From: Saururus chinensis
Lineage: Eukaryota; Streptophyta; Magnoliopsida; Piperales; Saururaceae
Direction: 5' to 3'
NCBI GenBank assembly: GCA_035235625.1
Contig: CP141145.1
Coordinates: 2,170,001-2,234,000 of the forward strand
DNA length: 64,000 nucleotides
A program made the position numbers and the translations under genes. Under the pieces are notes generated by a model. It had not been told where the DNA came from. It did not search any database and saw nothing but the letters and a program-made list of their open reading frames with translations. Below are positions 12,416 through 23,254 of the stretch, piece by piece (within the stretch, counting starts at the first letter, position 1; each line of letters begins with the position of its first letter).

Positions 12416-13724
12416 GGGTCTCAAACAATAATCAACGGGTATCCTTTTCCAAAGTGCCCTTTAACCTGAAACACAGACTTTCTTTATGAAACAAACTGCT
12501 CCATGCGCATTTCTGCCGAGGGAAATCTTGGGTTTTGTACCAAATACATTCGTTATAAACAAGAACTGACCTGAGGCTTAAAGCTTAATAACTTTTTTCT
12601 TAAAATGTCCTCCATAAAAGACTGAATTACTTCCAAGAAAATTTGATTTGGGTTTACTTTGCTTTGAAAAAGTTTGAAATGTACACAAACGATCATAGGG
12701 AAAAAGACGCCGACAAAGGTTCATCATCATACACGGCTTGTATCCCTCACAGAACAAATCTATCGTACTTATTCACCACCCAAAAAATCCTTACTAGTTT
12801 TTTTTTACCAAATCTATTAGGCTTTTTATGCTTCGTTAAGATTGTGAGCCTAACGTAAAGAACGTTTATGAGGTATCTATTTTCAAAATCGACGGCATAC
12901 GCTAGTGCACGTAATGCTAATATGTGTAGTATATGAGCTAGGCGTTCCTTAAACTCGGCTCACAATGGGTATAAATTATAAAAAATACTTCCTATTGAAA
13001 GAACTAAAGAAGATAACATGTTGTACATCATTATTATTAAAAGTAATGTTATTCATACGTTAAATGGGCCACGGGATAAGTCCCTGGGCTTCTTCACAGC
13101 CGTTCATGATGAATGGGTCTTTGCAGATCCCGTCGGTTATCTTGTGGCAAACGCATTTTTCTATCGTGAAATTGTCCTTTTCAGCTCCAGCTGTACACCG
13201 CCTTTTCTGTTTAACATAATTTTTTTTACTTGTCAAAAAAACTATTTAGAGCATAATTAAGCTCGCGTTACTTCCATGGATAGTGATATTCATGGTACAA
13301 GGAATACATTTAACACAAACTTTCAACTCGGTTTTAGTCGGATAAAACATGTAGGCCTCAGGCAAACTTCACTTTGGTCTCACTTGTTATGTCCAATTAA
13401 AACTCAGTTAAGAGTATTTCTTAGGTATATTTATTATGTAAAAATCAATTTCCTACTTCCATCTAACTCAAATGAGTAAAGATGAGAGAGAGAGAGAGAA
13501 AAAGAGGGGACACCAGTGCTCATGGAAAGGATCCAAGTCTCCTACATAAATATGAAGCAGTAGCAGCAGGCTACTGCAGGAACTGTAAATACAGTCGCAA
13601 GAGCACTTTTGTAAGCAAAGTGCAGTGAATACAAGTCTCAAAAGGGTACTCTCATAAACAAAGGTCCCACTTATTCATCTAGCCAAATAGTACTCGTAGC
13701 CTTCCCTGGAACAGGGCATGCATC
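12416..13724. other. Intergenic sequence downstream of the lipid-transfer protein gene
   Basis: No coding region can be supported. A short GA repeat lies at about 13481-13500. The part nearest the gene (about 13500-13724) is the probable 3' untranslated region on the minus strand. An AATAA-containing motif at 13671-13676, about 50 bp past the stop codon, is a candidate poly(A) signal. Confidence 0.4.
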
Positions 13725-14333
13725 TCACTTCACCCTGCACATAAAATCCCAAATCAAGACACCAAAGCATTAGTATCTAATATACAGAGTAAGAAGAGAA
13801 CATTTCAAGGCCCTACTAGCAGCAAGAGCTGGTAACAAGTCACTCCTAGCACAGAACTCAGTCTATGATCTATCTTACTATATATGTAGACCGTACTTAG
13901 CAATTAGAAAAAATAAATTAACATGGACAAGTGGTAGTGACATGAGTACGCATGTAAGCTACAATTATGAAAGGAAAAATTACTTGGTGCAATCTGTGTT
14001 GGGGCTGATCTTGTAGGGGATGCTGACCCCACATTTGCCGGGGAGTGAGCCAGCGAGGCCGTAATTGATGCCACTGATTGCACCGGCGGCACTTTTTATG
14101 CACTTACAGGCGGTCTGGCGGTCCGGCGTGGTCTTGGCCGCGTTGTTGAGCGCCTTGATGCCGCTACAGCAACCAGGCGGGACGCTGGTGGTACCCTTCG
14201 ATCGGAGGTAGGTAATGCATGAGCCCAGAGAACCTACAACAGACCCACAGGTGATGGCCTCGGCAGATGGTGCTAGCACCAGGGACATCGCCAGCACCAA
14301 GAAGGTAAACTTGGACAGTGAGAAGTTGGCCAT
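13725..14333 (-). CDS. Type 1 non-specific lipid-transfer protein, two exons
   Basis: A small secreted protein of a family that binds fatty acids and other lipids in an internal cavity and is associated with cuticle and cell-wall deposition and defence. Exon 1 is 14333-13984, a 249-bp GT-AG intron follows, and exon 2 (13734-13725) adds only Val-Lys and the stop. The product has 119 residues. Residues 1-26 form a signal peptide ending SAEA. The mature part has the eight-cysteine pattern C29, C39, C55-C56, C76-x-C78, C101, C115, plus the two family consensus boxes TTPDR (68-72) and PYKIS. C2-CC spacing is 15, slightly longer than the usual 13-14. An in-frame GTG lies three codons upstream, but the ATG at 14333 in the context ACCATGGC is the better start. 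The very late intron is typical of type 1 genes. The reading frame is complete and looks functional. Confidence 0.95.
13735..13983 (-). other. Intron of the lipid-transfer protein gene
   Basis: The donor is CCAA|GTAATTTTTCC and the acceptor TTATGTGCAG|GGTGAAGTGA. Splicing completes a split Lys codon and yields the ending DCTKVK. Without splicing the frame would stop immediately after DCTK. The position just before the stop codon matches the conserved intron site of type 1 lipid-transfer protein genes. Confidence 0.9.
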
Positions 14334-14435
14334 GGTGCACACTGGAGAACTAGTGCCTGGACCCTGATCACCACTACAATGTTCTTAGGCTTAGAAAGGA
14401 AAAGCGTGTGGGTTCGAATGACTCAGGTAGTAAGG

Positions 14436-14443
14436 TTTATATA
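14436..14443 (-). promoter_or_regulatory. TATA box of the lipid-transfer protein gene
   Basis: TATATAAA in the context CCCTATATAAACC on the minus strand, 103 bp upstream of the ATG. This would place transcription start about 70-80 bp before the start codon. Confidence 0.75.
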
Positions 14444-14510
14444 GGGAGCGGAGCAAGGTAAGGTCTGAGGTGGGAGGTAGTTGTTGGACTTTAAATGCAA
14501 TCCTCATAAT

Positions 14511-15720
14511 TGGGCCAATGGTACAGCAGATGCTTAGCTACCCTCATTATCCTAATCAATGCAAAACTGCCCGAAAAACACACTTACCAGTGCACATGCT
14601 GCTTATCTCTCTAAAACGCTTGTTGACTGCTAGCTTCATTTGGTGAAGACGATTGATATTCTTTCCTTGGCACTCGTATCTGTGAAAGATGCGCCAACCA
14701 ACTTTCAAGTAATTTTTGAGATGGACGAGGAGTTATACAGCCAACCCCAACCAACCCTACTTCTATACAGTTAATAAATATCTACCCTCTAAATGTTTAA
14801 CTATTTTTTACCTCAGCAGTGGGATATCCAGTGTTTCTCTTTCTATTACATCCATTTAATTCAAAAGGTTAATTCTTAATTACATCCATAGATGCTCTCT
14901 ACTATACCACCGCATGTATTGTCCCATATATTAACAGCAGTCAATATTTCTCCCACATTTACTGTACAAGGAAAAAATATTTCACCCACATTTGACATTG
15001 CTGTTACAAAAATCAGTAACTTGTAAGATGCAGGGTGTGTATTATTAGAACACCTTAACAACGGTATTAAACTTCATTTGGTCATCTTAAAAAACGAATG
15101 ATTCAGTGGTGTACACTGCCTGTCTAAAACTAGGATCTTCAGCCAATGGCACATGATCAGCTTCTTAACTACCCTCATCATCCCAATCAATGCTGAACTG
15201 CCTGAAAGGCTTATTTGCTTGGGCACAAGGTAATTGTCTCTATAGTCTAGAACGTTTGCTTGCTTGTTTGTTTTCTTGTACACATCACGACCCTCCCTCC
15301 CAAAGGTGGCACATGCTCAAATCGATCGAACCTGAGACCTCACCCTCAAGATGGAGAGATTCTTGTCCTCACGCCAGTGGCTGGATTGGCCACTAGATCG
15401 TTTGTTAAATCGCAGCTTCATTCAGTGAAGGCCATCCCATTTTACCTGTCAACACAAAAGTGACCGCTCATACATTGGCCCACGTATTGATCGCGGAGCA
15501 TTGGCCGCGGAAAAACCCCGGTGGCCGACACCGCACATGGTCAGCAAGAGGGCCGATGCGCTAGCAGTCCTAGTCTCCTTGCATTTATCAAACGATCCTA
15601 GTACTTTCTTGGCACTAGTAAATAGATCCATTTGTTTAAAGCCTGATTTAGTTGCAGTGTTACATTAATGAAACAAACGTTTCAGTTGTGCACACTGGAA
15701 GTATGAAATGTTGGATCTTT
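14511..15720. repeat. Duplicated upstream region of the lipid-transfer protein gene
   Basis: The block 14511-14700 ('CCAATGGTACAGCAGATGC', 'CTACCCTCATTATCCTAATC', 'GCTTCATTTGGTGAAG', 'CCTTGGCAC') recurs, diverged and with insertions, at about 15140-15215 and 15400-15620. Short blocks at 15096-15125 and 15675-15700 resemble the region around the ATG ('CAGTGGTGTACACTG', 'CAGTTGTGCACACTGG' against 'CATGGTGCACACTGG'). No second coding exon remains. This looks like a relic of local duplication. Confidence 0.55.
15258..15400 (-). mobile_element. Possible SINE-like insertion
   Basis: This piece interrupts the duplicated upstream block and is flanked by TTTG-like short repeats. Read on the minus strand it contains AGGTTCGATC, which fits a tRNA-type B box (GGTTCGANNC). 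A weaker A-box-like TGGCGTGAGGA lies about 40 bp upstream. A plain tRNA gene is not present. Evidence for a SINE is suggestive only. Confidence 0.35.
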
Positions 15721-16040
15721 TTTCTTCGCCTTTTCCCTTACCTGTTAACCTATTTTCTGCTACTTGTAAAAGTTCATGTCTACTTACCAAATTTTGTTAC
15801 TAACTAACGGATTGATTGTATGTGCCACCTCACAAGTGGGGAGTTGAGATCCACCGACATTTTCTGCAGATGACAATAAAAAAAGCACATTTTCGCCAAT
15901 CCTTTGTTTAAGGCTAATGCTTCATATTATGTTTACTTCATTAACTAGTACACTTCAGGATATCTTGTTTATTCTCACCTGTTACAACGAAGTAGCGTAA
16001 TCATTAGGCATTCTCCTTTATTTAAGAATTTTTTTAAATA
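15721..16040. other. Intergenic sequence
   Basis: AT-rich sequence between the duplicated upstream block and the first Stowaway-like MITE. I see no gene, RNA or repeat terminus in it. Confidence 0.4.
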
Positions 16041-16236
16041 CTTCTTTTATCTTAAATTAATAGTTTTATTTAACAAAAAAATTTACTCCTTATTAATAGC
16101 TTCATTTGGTGCAATTTATAGTTAATACTTATAAAGAGAATTATAAGCTTATTTTCTCTTCTCTTAAATGTGAATTTTACTATTTAATAAAAATTATTAT
16201 TTTTTAAATATAACTATTTATATGGGCCAAAGGGAG
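16041..16236. mobile_element. Stowaway-like MITE
   Basis: The terminal inverted repeats are diverged: CTTCTTTTATCTTAAATTAA on the left against CTCCCTTTGGCCCATATAAA read from the right end, with further shared inner sequence (TAGTT.TATTTAA). The dinucleotide TA flanks both ends, as expected for Tc1/mariner-derived Stowaway elements. The element is 196 bp, AT-rich and without coding capacity. Confidence 0.7.
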
Positions 16237-17210
16237 TACTTAGATGCGGCATGGAACTCATCATGCACTTCCTTATTCCAGTGACGCTCTTTTAAAAATA
16301 GTCAAATAAAAAAAATAGACAATTTAATTGATCTAATGTTGTACCAAAGTTGAGTCCTCTTCGGGACTTGAACAAAGGACCCAGAAGTATTTTTTATGTT
16401 CTTAGTGACAGTAAGCCTAGCTTAAGGAACCTATAAGAGCTGTCCATCTAAAAAATTAAGGGCACATGCATTAATAGATAGAATACTAATATAGAAATGA
16501 GTTATTAAGCTCCTTGTAGCCCTTCACCCTTTCATGTAAAAAAGAAGCAGGGTGGAAAGGCTACTTTTTGTACACTACTAAAAGGTTTGTTTATTTTAAT
16601 ATATATAAAAAATAGAAAATACCTTTCTCACAAAACTCTGGTCATGAAGAGGGCTATATAAGAAAGGTATATTTTCCTTTTTCTCATCCAAAGGGCACGG
16701 AAACAACCTCATAAAGTCACAACCTTGAGTTCAATGTCATAACTAAAACAACATTTAATTATGTAATGTCTCCTGATCTCTTATTACATAATTAATATCA
16801 AAATGGTCTCCAACACTAAGGCTAATAATAAAATTATCGCTTTATTCTAAGAACCAACACTTTCAATGATCAAATAATAATAATTAACAATACAATATGG
16901 GCCTATCTCCTGCAAATCATTAATGGTTGATCAATGGCTCGATGTCAATGTATTTTGTCAGTGTTCTATCTTAATTGCCTCTGCAAGTACTTAAGTTGTA
17001 TGGAAACTACATTCAATGCAGTATCAAATATATAGTCTTCCTTGGATTTTAGAATAGTCCATATTAATTTAAAAGAAAAACGATGCAATTAAAATAGACT
17101 CTGAAATGGTCAAAAGACTTCATTAATGTTGAACCATCAATTTAACTCTTTCTTAGTTTATGAATTTTTTTCAAGCACATCTTAGTTTATGAGTTGAGTT
17201 AAATTAAATA
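16237..17210. other. Intergenic sequence
   Basis: AT-rich sequence between two MITEs, with no supported gene. A fragment near 16350-16400 ('CGGGACTTGAAC..GGACCC') is weakly reminiscent of a decayed tRNA-derived repeat but is too short to call. Confidence 0.35.
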
Positions 17211-17308
17211 TTCCCTCCATCCAATAATAAGCGTTTGGATTAGAAAATAAAAATATAATTTAAATTATTTTAGTTTTTCAATATAGACACTTATTATGAG
17301 ATTAGTGA
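17211..17308. mobile_element. Short Stowaway-like MITE
   Basis: The left end TTCCCTCCATCCAATAATAAG after a flanking TA is a close match to the common Stowaway terminus. The right side carries the inverted core CTTATTAT at about 17290. The right terminus is decayed, so its exact end is approximate. Confidence 0.5.
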
Positions 17309-19103
17309 GAAAGCTCAGCCCAAGATAACAACAAGCATAAAAAGTTAAAGTAACAGTCAGAATCAACTTCTACTCTTATTACTACTACACACATAAAAGG
17401 CAAAAAAAGATTGCAGGGATCTAAACATGTTGTTGTTCTATATCATCTTACATTAAGGTGCTGTTTGGGTATGGAATCAAGGGAAAATTTTGATGATTCC
17501 ATCACAATTCAGCATTGAATCATTGGAATAACATTTGGATAATGAATCTTAATAGAAACAAAAATTTGAACTAAAAAACACGATTCAGTCGTGTTTCCAT
17601 CCTGAATCATCGAATCTCCTCGCGAGGAGATTCGATTGTTTCCGTAAAAATAAAAATACGCATTATTGCATATTTCTGGCCCTTACCTCTCACTTCGATT
17701 CAGCCCGATCTTCCCTCTTCCAAACATTTTCCCTCTTTCTGAACTCCACCCCCATATTGTCTTCCTCCGTGGTCAACAAGCTGCAGTCCCCGGCTGCCAT
17801 CCACTGCCCGCTTCTGCCATCTCCCTCTTCTAAAACTCCTTCCCTATATTCGACTAGCATCTACCCACCCAAATCCTCAATCCAATCATCTCCCTCCCTA
17901 TTCCCAAACTCCACCCCGATCATTCCTTTCGCAATCTGATTCAGCCATTTGCCTTCAGCAATCCGCTGACCGCCGTTCGTTTCTGCCATCTGATTCCGGC
18001 ATATGCTTCCCCCATCTCCGAGCACCTACTTGGCAAAACTGCATCTCTCCCGGCATAGCAGATCTCCAAATCACCCACAATTCCTTCTAGTCATCTCTTC
18101 AACATCTCAACTAGTGGCACCCTTTTGCCAGACAAAGCAATATGATCTTCTTCTAGAATGCACCTCAATCTAATCTTCTTCCAGAACGGTAAAGCCATTC
18201 TTTTTTCCTTTTCTTCTCTTAAATTCGATTTTTTCTTTTATTGCTTGCTTGTTTTGGCCTTCGTAGATGATGAATAGGTGATTCCCCCAAATATCTATGC
18301 CATGTAAAAATTGAATTTTTTTATCTGAGCTGCGTACGATTTGGATCCAAACGACCCATTTTTTTTTCATTTCTTCATAAAAAACCCTTGTGATCAATGT
18401 TTTGTTTTTTTTACCATCATATATGGCTGATTGTTATCAAAAGACTTAACATTTCCCATTTATTCCCCAAATTTCTCTATATGTAATAAAAAAAATTTAT
18501 TCATTTTGTCATTAATCAGAGAAGATAAACTATGACTAATTTGTGTTAAAAAAAAATTCTAGATGCATGGCCTGGGCGAATTTCCCATGAATTCAGTATA
18601 GTGTCTCTGTTATGTAAAAAATTAATATTTTTTCATTATCTGCATTCAAAAGATATGTTATTTTCCTTTATTTCTTCATCAAAAACCCTCACTCCCTCAC
18701 TAATTAGAATTTTGTGTTTTTTCCCTCATGTATGACATATGATTTTCAATAGCCCTCACATTTCCCATTCATTCCCTCATATGTTCTAGTCCTGGAATAT
18801 GTTTTAATAGTACCAAGAATTAATTGCATTAATTATTTTTTCTTAAAATGTATCTTCATCAAATATGATAATCAAATCAAGATGGAGTATCAAATAAAAG
18901 AATTTACAGAGCTCATTTCTCTTTAAGGATTTCACAAAAGAATACACCATAACTTTCTTTCAGGAATTTCATTTAAAATTTATGTGAGCAAAAAGTGCCA
19001 GACAGAAAATGCAAAAGGAAAAATGCATTCATAAACTCACCGTGAGTGGCTTTCTCTGGGTCTTCAAAGCAAACAAGATAGGCAATAAAAAAAACACTAA
19101 GAT

Positions 19104-19385
19104 GTGGAGTTTTCATCAAGGTTGCAAGCTTTGTCCAAAGCAATGAAGGATGGGAATGAGATCATTCAAGGGAATAAGGAAGAAGAAATAGATGATTATG
19201 ACAAGTGCATCAATTTGTTAGAGAAGCTTACAGGTTATGACGATGATGGTGAATTATACTTGGGTACACCATCATTCTTCCTAGATAAGAATTTTTGTCG
19301 CATATTTCTTACTTTGGGACGTGAGCTGGTTTGTGCAAAGAAATGGTTTCATGTGCACTACAAGGATCATGGGCTGAAGCATTAG
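19104..19385 (+). pseudogene. C-terminal remnant of a Myb/SANT-like (L10-interacting MYB type) protein
   Basis: The 93-residue frame contains DDYDKCINLLEKL, GYDDDGELYL and KNFCRIFLTL. This resembles the C-terminus of plant Myb/SANT-like proteins, where an ExCxxxLNxL-type helix is followed by DD..YL and a helix with W(R)..F..L. Such proteins occur in PIF/Harbinger elements (ORF1) and as domesticated host genes. The N-terminal Myb domain is not seen nearby. A 3'-splice-like 'ACACTAAG' precedes the frame, so it could be a last exon. It ends at a normal stop. It is most likely part of the decayed transposon around it. A host gene fragment is the alternative. Confidence 0.5.
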
Positions 19386-19604
19386 GTGAAATTTGGTGAT
19401 TTGTTCGGACATGTTTTATTTCTTTTCTGTGAGTTTATTGGCTTTATGTTATTTCATTTCAAGACGTGAACACTTTTTATGATGTTGTTTTTTTTATTTG
19501 ATAACTGAACTTTATAATAATAGTTTATAATTGTAAGTTATGAGAATGAAATGTAATGCGGATGGGTGGTAATGTTATTTCAGTTTGTTTTTAAGTTGAT
19601 GGAT

Positions 19605-19864
19605 GTGTATACAGGGTGATGTGTGTGGTTGGGTGATGTAGGTTATTCAATGTATGGATGTGTGTGGTTAATTTTAATTCTATTGATGTGTGTGTTTGGG
19701 CGTTACAAGTTATTAGATGTGTGATATTAGGGTGAACCAAAATATATGATGAATGTGTGTGCAGAGTGATGTGTGTGGTTAGGTAATGCAGGTTATTCAA
19801 TGTATGGATGTGTGTAATTGATTTTATTTTTATCAATATGTGTGGTTGGGCGACATAGGTTATT
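19605..19864. repeat. Two direct copies of a 110-bp block, period about 150 bp
   Basis: The copies lie at about 19605-19712 and 19755-19864. Each contains 'GGGTGATGTGTGTGGTTGGG', 'GGTTATTCAATGTATGGATG' and 'GTGTGGTTGGGCG' blocks. It is a GT-rich local duplication without coding potential. Confidence 0.75.
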
Positions 19865-20260
19865 AATGTTCATCTTATTTGAATTATTAAAGCATTAGCC
19901 ATAACATGTAAAACAAGTTTGATTGTTCTATGAACCGTTTGATATGGCCCAAAGCTAAATACGAGTGATCGAGTATATTATTAGTGTTGCACATAATAAT
20001 AAGATAAATACGAGTGGTCAGACATTATTAATGTTGCACACAAACTGTGTACAATGCCTAAATAAAGGTTATTTTTTTCATAAATTTAACGATTCCAAAA
20101 AATATACAAATTTTCTACCCCAATATAATTATATCAAAACAATTCTATTCAAAAAGTATATTTATCAATTTTTCTAAAAATTCTAAAGATTCTACCCTTA
20201 AATATAATTCGCTATCCAAATATTATTTTATATAAAAAATTTTATACCCAAACAAAATTT

Positions 20261-22275
20261 TAATTTAATATTAAATTAATAAAATTAATTTTAAAAAATT
20301 CTAATTTATTAACGAATTATTTTTATATTTAAATAGGCTTAAAAATGACCATTTAAACCGCTTAAAGTGGGCCTGTAAATATTCTATTGATAATAAGACT
20401 GACAAAGCTGTTTGGCTTTAGCATAAACCTATTTTATTTTAAAGCTATTATACAATTAACCTCTATTTGATCCTCTTCCACCTACATGAGTACCAATGGC
20501 ACAAAGGATCATCGTGTTCACACACCAGGTGAGAGAAAAGGAGGTTAAAACTTTGACAATTGACGCCTACTGCACCGGACCAGTGTCTTGTCATGTCGTT
20601 GGTGGCAGGTGGATTTAAATGCAAGAGTTGAAAATTGTCGACCCATGAGGATGAAGTCAATAAGTGCAGGTTCTCAGCCCTTCCATGTACATGTACGTGT
20701 TCATCACGGTCCTGACTGACAAGAGATGGAACACCTACTACTGGTTGGGCTGGCTGTGGTCCATGTTTACAGAACTGCAACTGACTGCTCCTCCTGTGGT
20801 CATGACCGATCACCTTCAAGCTTCATCTGTTTTATTGAAATGAATATTGACTCACTAGTCTGACTGGCTGGAATTCTTATTTTGCTGCATTGCATTGCAT
20901 TTTGTCAATCAGTAAATAAAAAAGCTGTAGATGTTTTTGCTTGAAATATAACATGGCAAGAAGTGATCACACGCTACAAAGTCGGCAAATCTTGTTAAAG
21001 CAAACGTTCAGGACGATTAAATTTCTGATTTTCCCCGATTTATGAATCAGGCACTTCTGTGACTACAATCTGGAACAATTTCACGCAGGTTCTGAAATGT
21101 TGTAATCTCTTCTTATTTACTGATTCCCCCATCTGAAAAAGGTCCGGTTTATATGTGCTTGGCACATAACCACGTAAGTTCGACACGCACCTTAGCGCCG
21201 TTCAATTTTTGTCATATGGCAAGTGGGATTTTTATAAAACCGTTGCAATAGACGTTGAGTCTTCGTGATTTCAAAGCCATTTATTATAGAGGCTTAATTT
21301 TTTAACAATAACAATTTCTATAAAGAAAGGCATTTTATAACTCATTTATAATAAGGCTTTTCAAGTTGGGAAGAGTTTTTTATATTTTCTTCTAACAATG
21401 AACCTACTGTAAAAAATTATGTGAGTCGTTGATGTTTAAAATTAATGATATATATATATTAGTTCACATTAACTTAGGTGGTACTAGTGTTATCGTGCAT
21501 CATCTTATGCCTTCATTATGCTAGGCTAATTGTTCCAATAGAGTATTAAAAACACTTCCTTCAAACTAGGCTATTGAAAGCCATCCCCACTTATCTATCC
21601 ACTGTCCGGTTTCTATGGTTTCAATCAAAGATGACCAAATAGAGGCTCACTGGCAGTGAACGTTTCTCTGTAATGTAGCTTGATTTCACTCATGGCCGCC
21701 CACCGTACACTTCGCCTTCCACCTTCTCGGTATGCCCATTGACGCAAAGGATAAAACATTTCATTTGCAAAGCATTTTGCAATTTGCACCGACTCATTTG
21801 CTGCCCACAGATTTGGAAGTTGAAACTGTCAGTCATATTTACTCCACAACTGTCCTTCAATATGGATTTCTTGAATTACTGGTAGACTTCATTATTTTAT
21901 TTTATCAGCTGAGTGGCTTATTCGTTTGTTCGCTGATAAAATTTTCTCTACCGAAGATTGTAGGTCCCTGGTAATGTACAGCATTTATGAATTTTTGTGG
22001 AGAGTATGGAAAGCCCATATTATTCATGAGATCCAGAAGGCCAAATGTGGCACATGAGAGTCAAATGTAGCTACTAAATCTATGGCTAATTTTGCCTTTA
22101 CATCATACCTTCTTAGTTCCTATTACATTTAATGACATAAGTGGACAGATGTTTCCTACGACCTAGAGTTGTATACATAAATAAAACCCCCACGGAAGCC
22201 CATTGGGAAGACCTGGGCAAAATATATCGGTTTTTATTAATAATGTTTACATGCCATTTACATTGTACAACGGAG
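20261..22275. other. Intergenic sequence
   Basis: The longest open frame (20463-20819, minus strand) has no recognisable domain and no convincing start. A 'GCTGTTTGGCTTTAGC' sequence at about 20408 may be a hAT or PIF-type terminus, but no partner was found. The region 21250-21370 has weak self-complementarity ('TTTATTATAGAGGC' / 'TTTATAATAAGGC'). Confidence 0.35.
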
Positions 22276-23254
22276 TTATAGAGTAGCCGGATTAGCAGAA
22301 GTGAGGTGGGATAGGGGTGGTGCACCAATCAAAAATCAACTTTGAAATTGATCTACAATAAATCATACAAAAAAACTTATCTAATTAATAATAAATTATC
22401 ATCTAATCATAGATTATGCAAATAAGAGAACAAAGAGGGATAATAACGTACTGACCTTAGGCATTCTAACCCTTGCACGCCCTTGTATTTAATCAAATCG
22501 CCCACCACAATGACAAGATGACAAGTAGAGGAAGGGGATTACCTTTCTTGATCTTTCTTATGTGTTGATCATTTAAAGTCCTCACTCTTAGAAGCAAAAC
22601 TCATCAAGATGGCGACCCGAAGCCCTCTTCTTCAAGCACCAACCAGCAAGGGAGTGTATCCCTCTCTTGCACTACATCCAAGGGGAAGGAGAGGAGGAGA
22701 TGGGAGGTGGCCAGCATGGTTTTCACAAGAAAACCTAAAGGGGGCCGAACCACAAGGGAGAGGGGGAGCGGAATTGGGAGAAGGGAGAGGAGAGTAGTGG
22801 GGCGGCCTGATTAGGGCTCCTCTCCCTCTTCTTTTCCTTTAAATACCCCTCCTCCTTCCCCTAATTGAGCTGGGCCTAACTTGGGCTTTTGCGCTTTCCT
22901 CAAACGTACCATTCCTATTGAGTTTAATGGCTTATATCAAGAAGGTCAGACACAACGGGAGTAGACTCTGTCCCTCAGAGCCCGCGGAGGCTTAGACCCC
23001 TGTACATGGCCAAGCCCGCCATCAACACATAATTTGCACGTTTAGGCCCCACAACATGTTAATGCACAACCTAGTCGCATGCCTATTGTGCATGTGTGAC
23101 ATAGGCGAGTCCCAATTGAATTAGTGTAATGAAAGCACATGTGAGGTTAGCGCGATCACCCCCACTACCCTTGGACCCCATGGTTTGTACCGATTCACAC
23201 GGACCGCGACAACATTAGACCAAACTGGGCCCAAGCCCATACCATGGTCCAACA
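22276..23254 (-). repeat. 3' LTR of the outer copia element
   Basis: Read on the minus strand it begins TGTTGGACCATGG right after the polypurine tract. It aligns over most of its length with 37978-38771, for example the shared blocks ACAATGACAAGATGACAAG and TTTAAATACCCCTCCTCC. TTTAAATA near 22838 may be part of its promoter. Another diverged copy of its outer end lies at 57693-57900 on the plus strand. Confidence 0.85.

Larger units (their letters stand above)
17457..20260 (+). mobile_element. Decayed PIF/Harbinger-like DNA transposon
   Basis: The left terminus GGTGCTGTTTGGGTATGG follows TAA. The right terminus, read inward, gives TTTTGTTTGGGTAT and is followed by TAA. Both ends also share an inner TTTGGATA block. 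A 3-bp TAA duplication and this terminus type suit PIF/Harbinger. Inside are a pyrimidine-rich leader-like stretch (17690-18130) and a coding remnant at 19104-19385 of the Myb/SANT-like protein type carried by this superfamily. No DDE transposase was recognised. The boundaries are tentative because the outer bases of the termini differ. Confidence 0.45.

Noticed and set aside
14334-14342. Upstream GTG start for the lipid-transfer protein
   Set aside because: Plant nuclear genes start at ATG. The ATG at 14333 has a strong context and gives a normal signal peptide.
15258-15400. Functional tRNA gene
   Set aside because: Only a B-box-like motif fits. No cloverleaf with anticodon arm and acceptor stem can be drawn.
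20463-20819. 118-codon minus-strand frame
   Set aside because: No signal, domain, start context or codon pattern supports it, and no related sequence occurs nearby.
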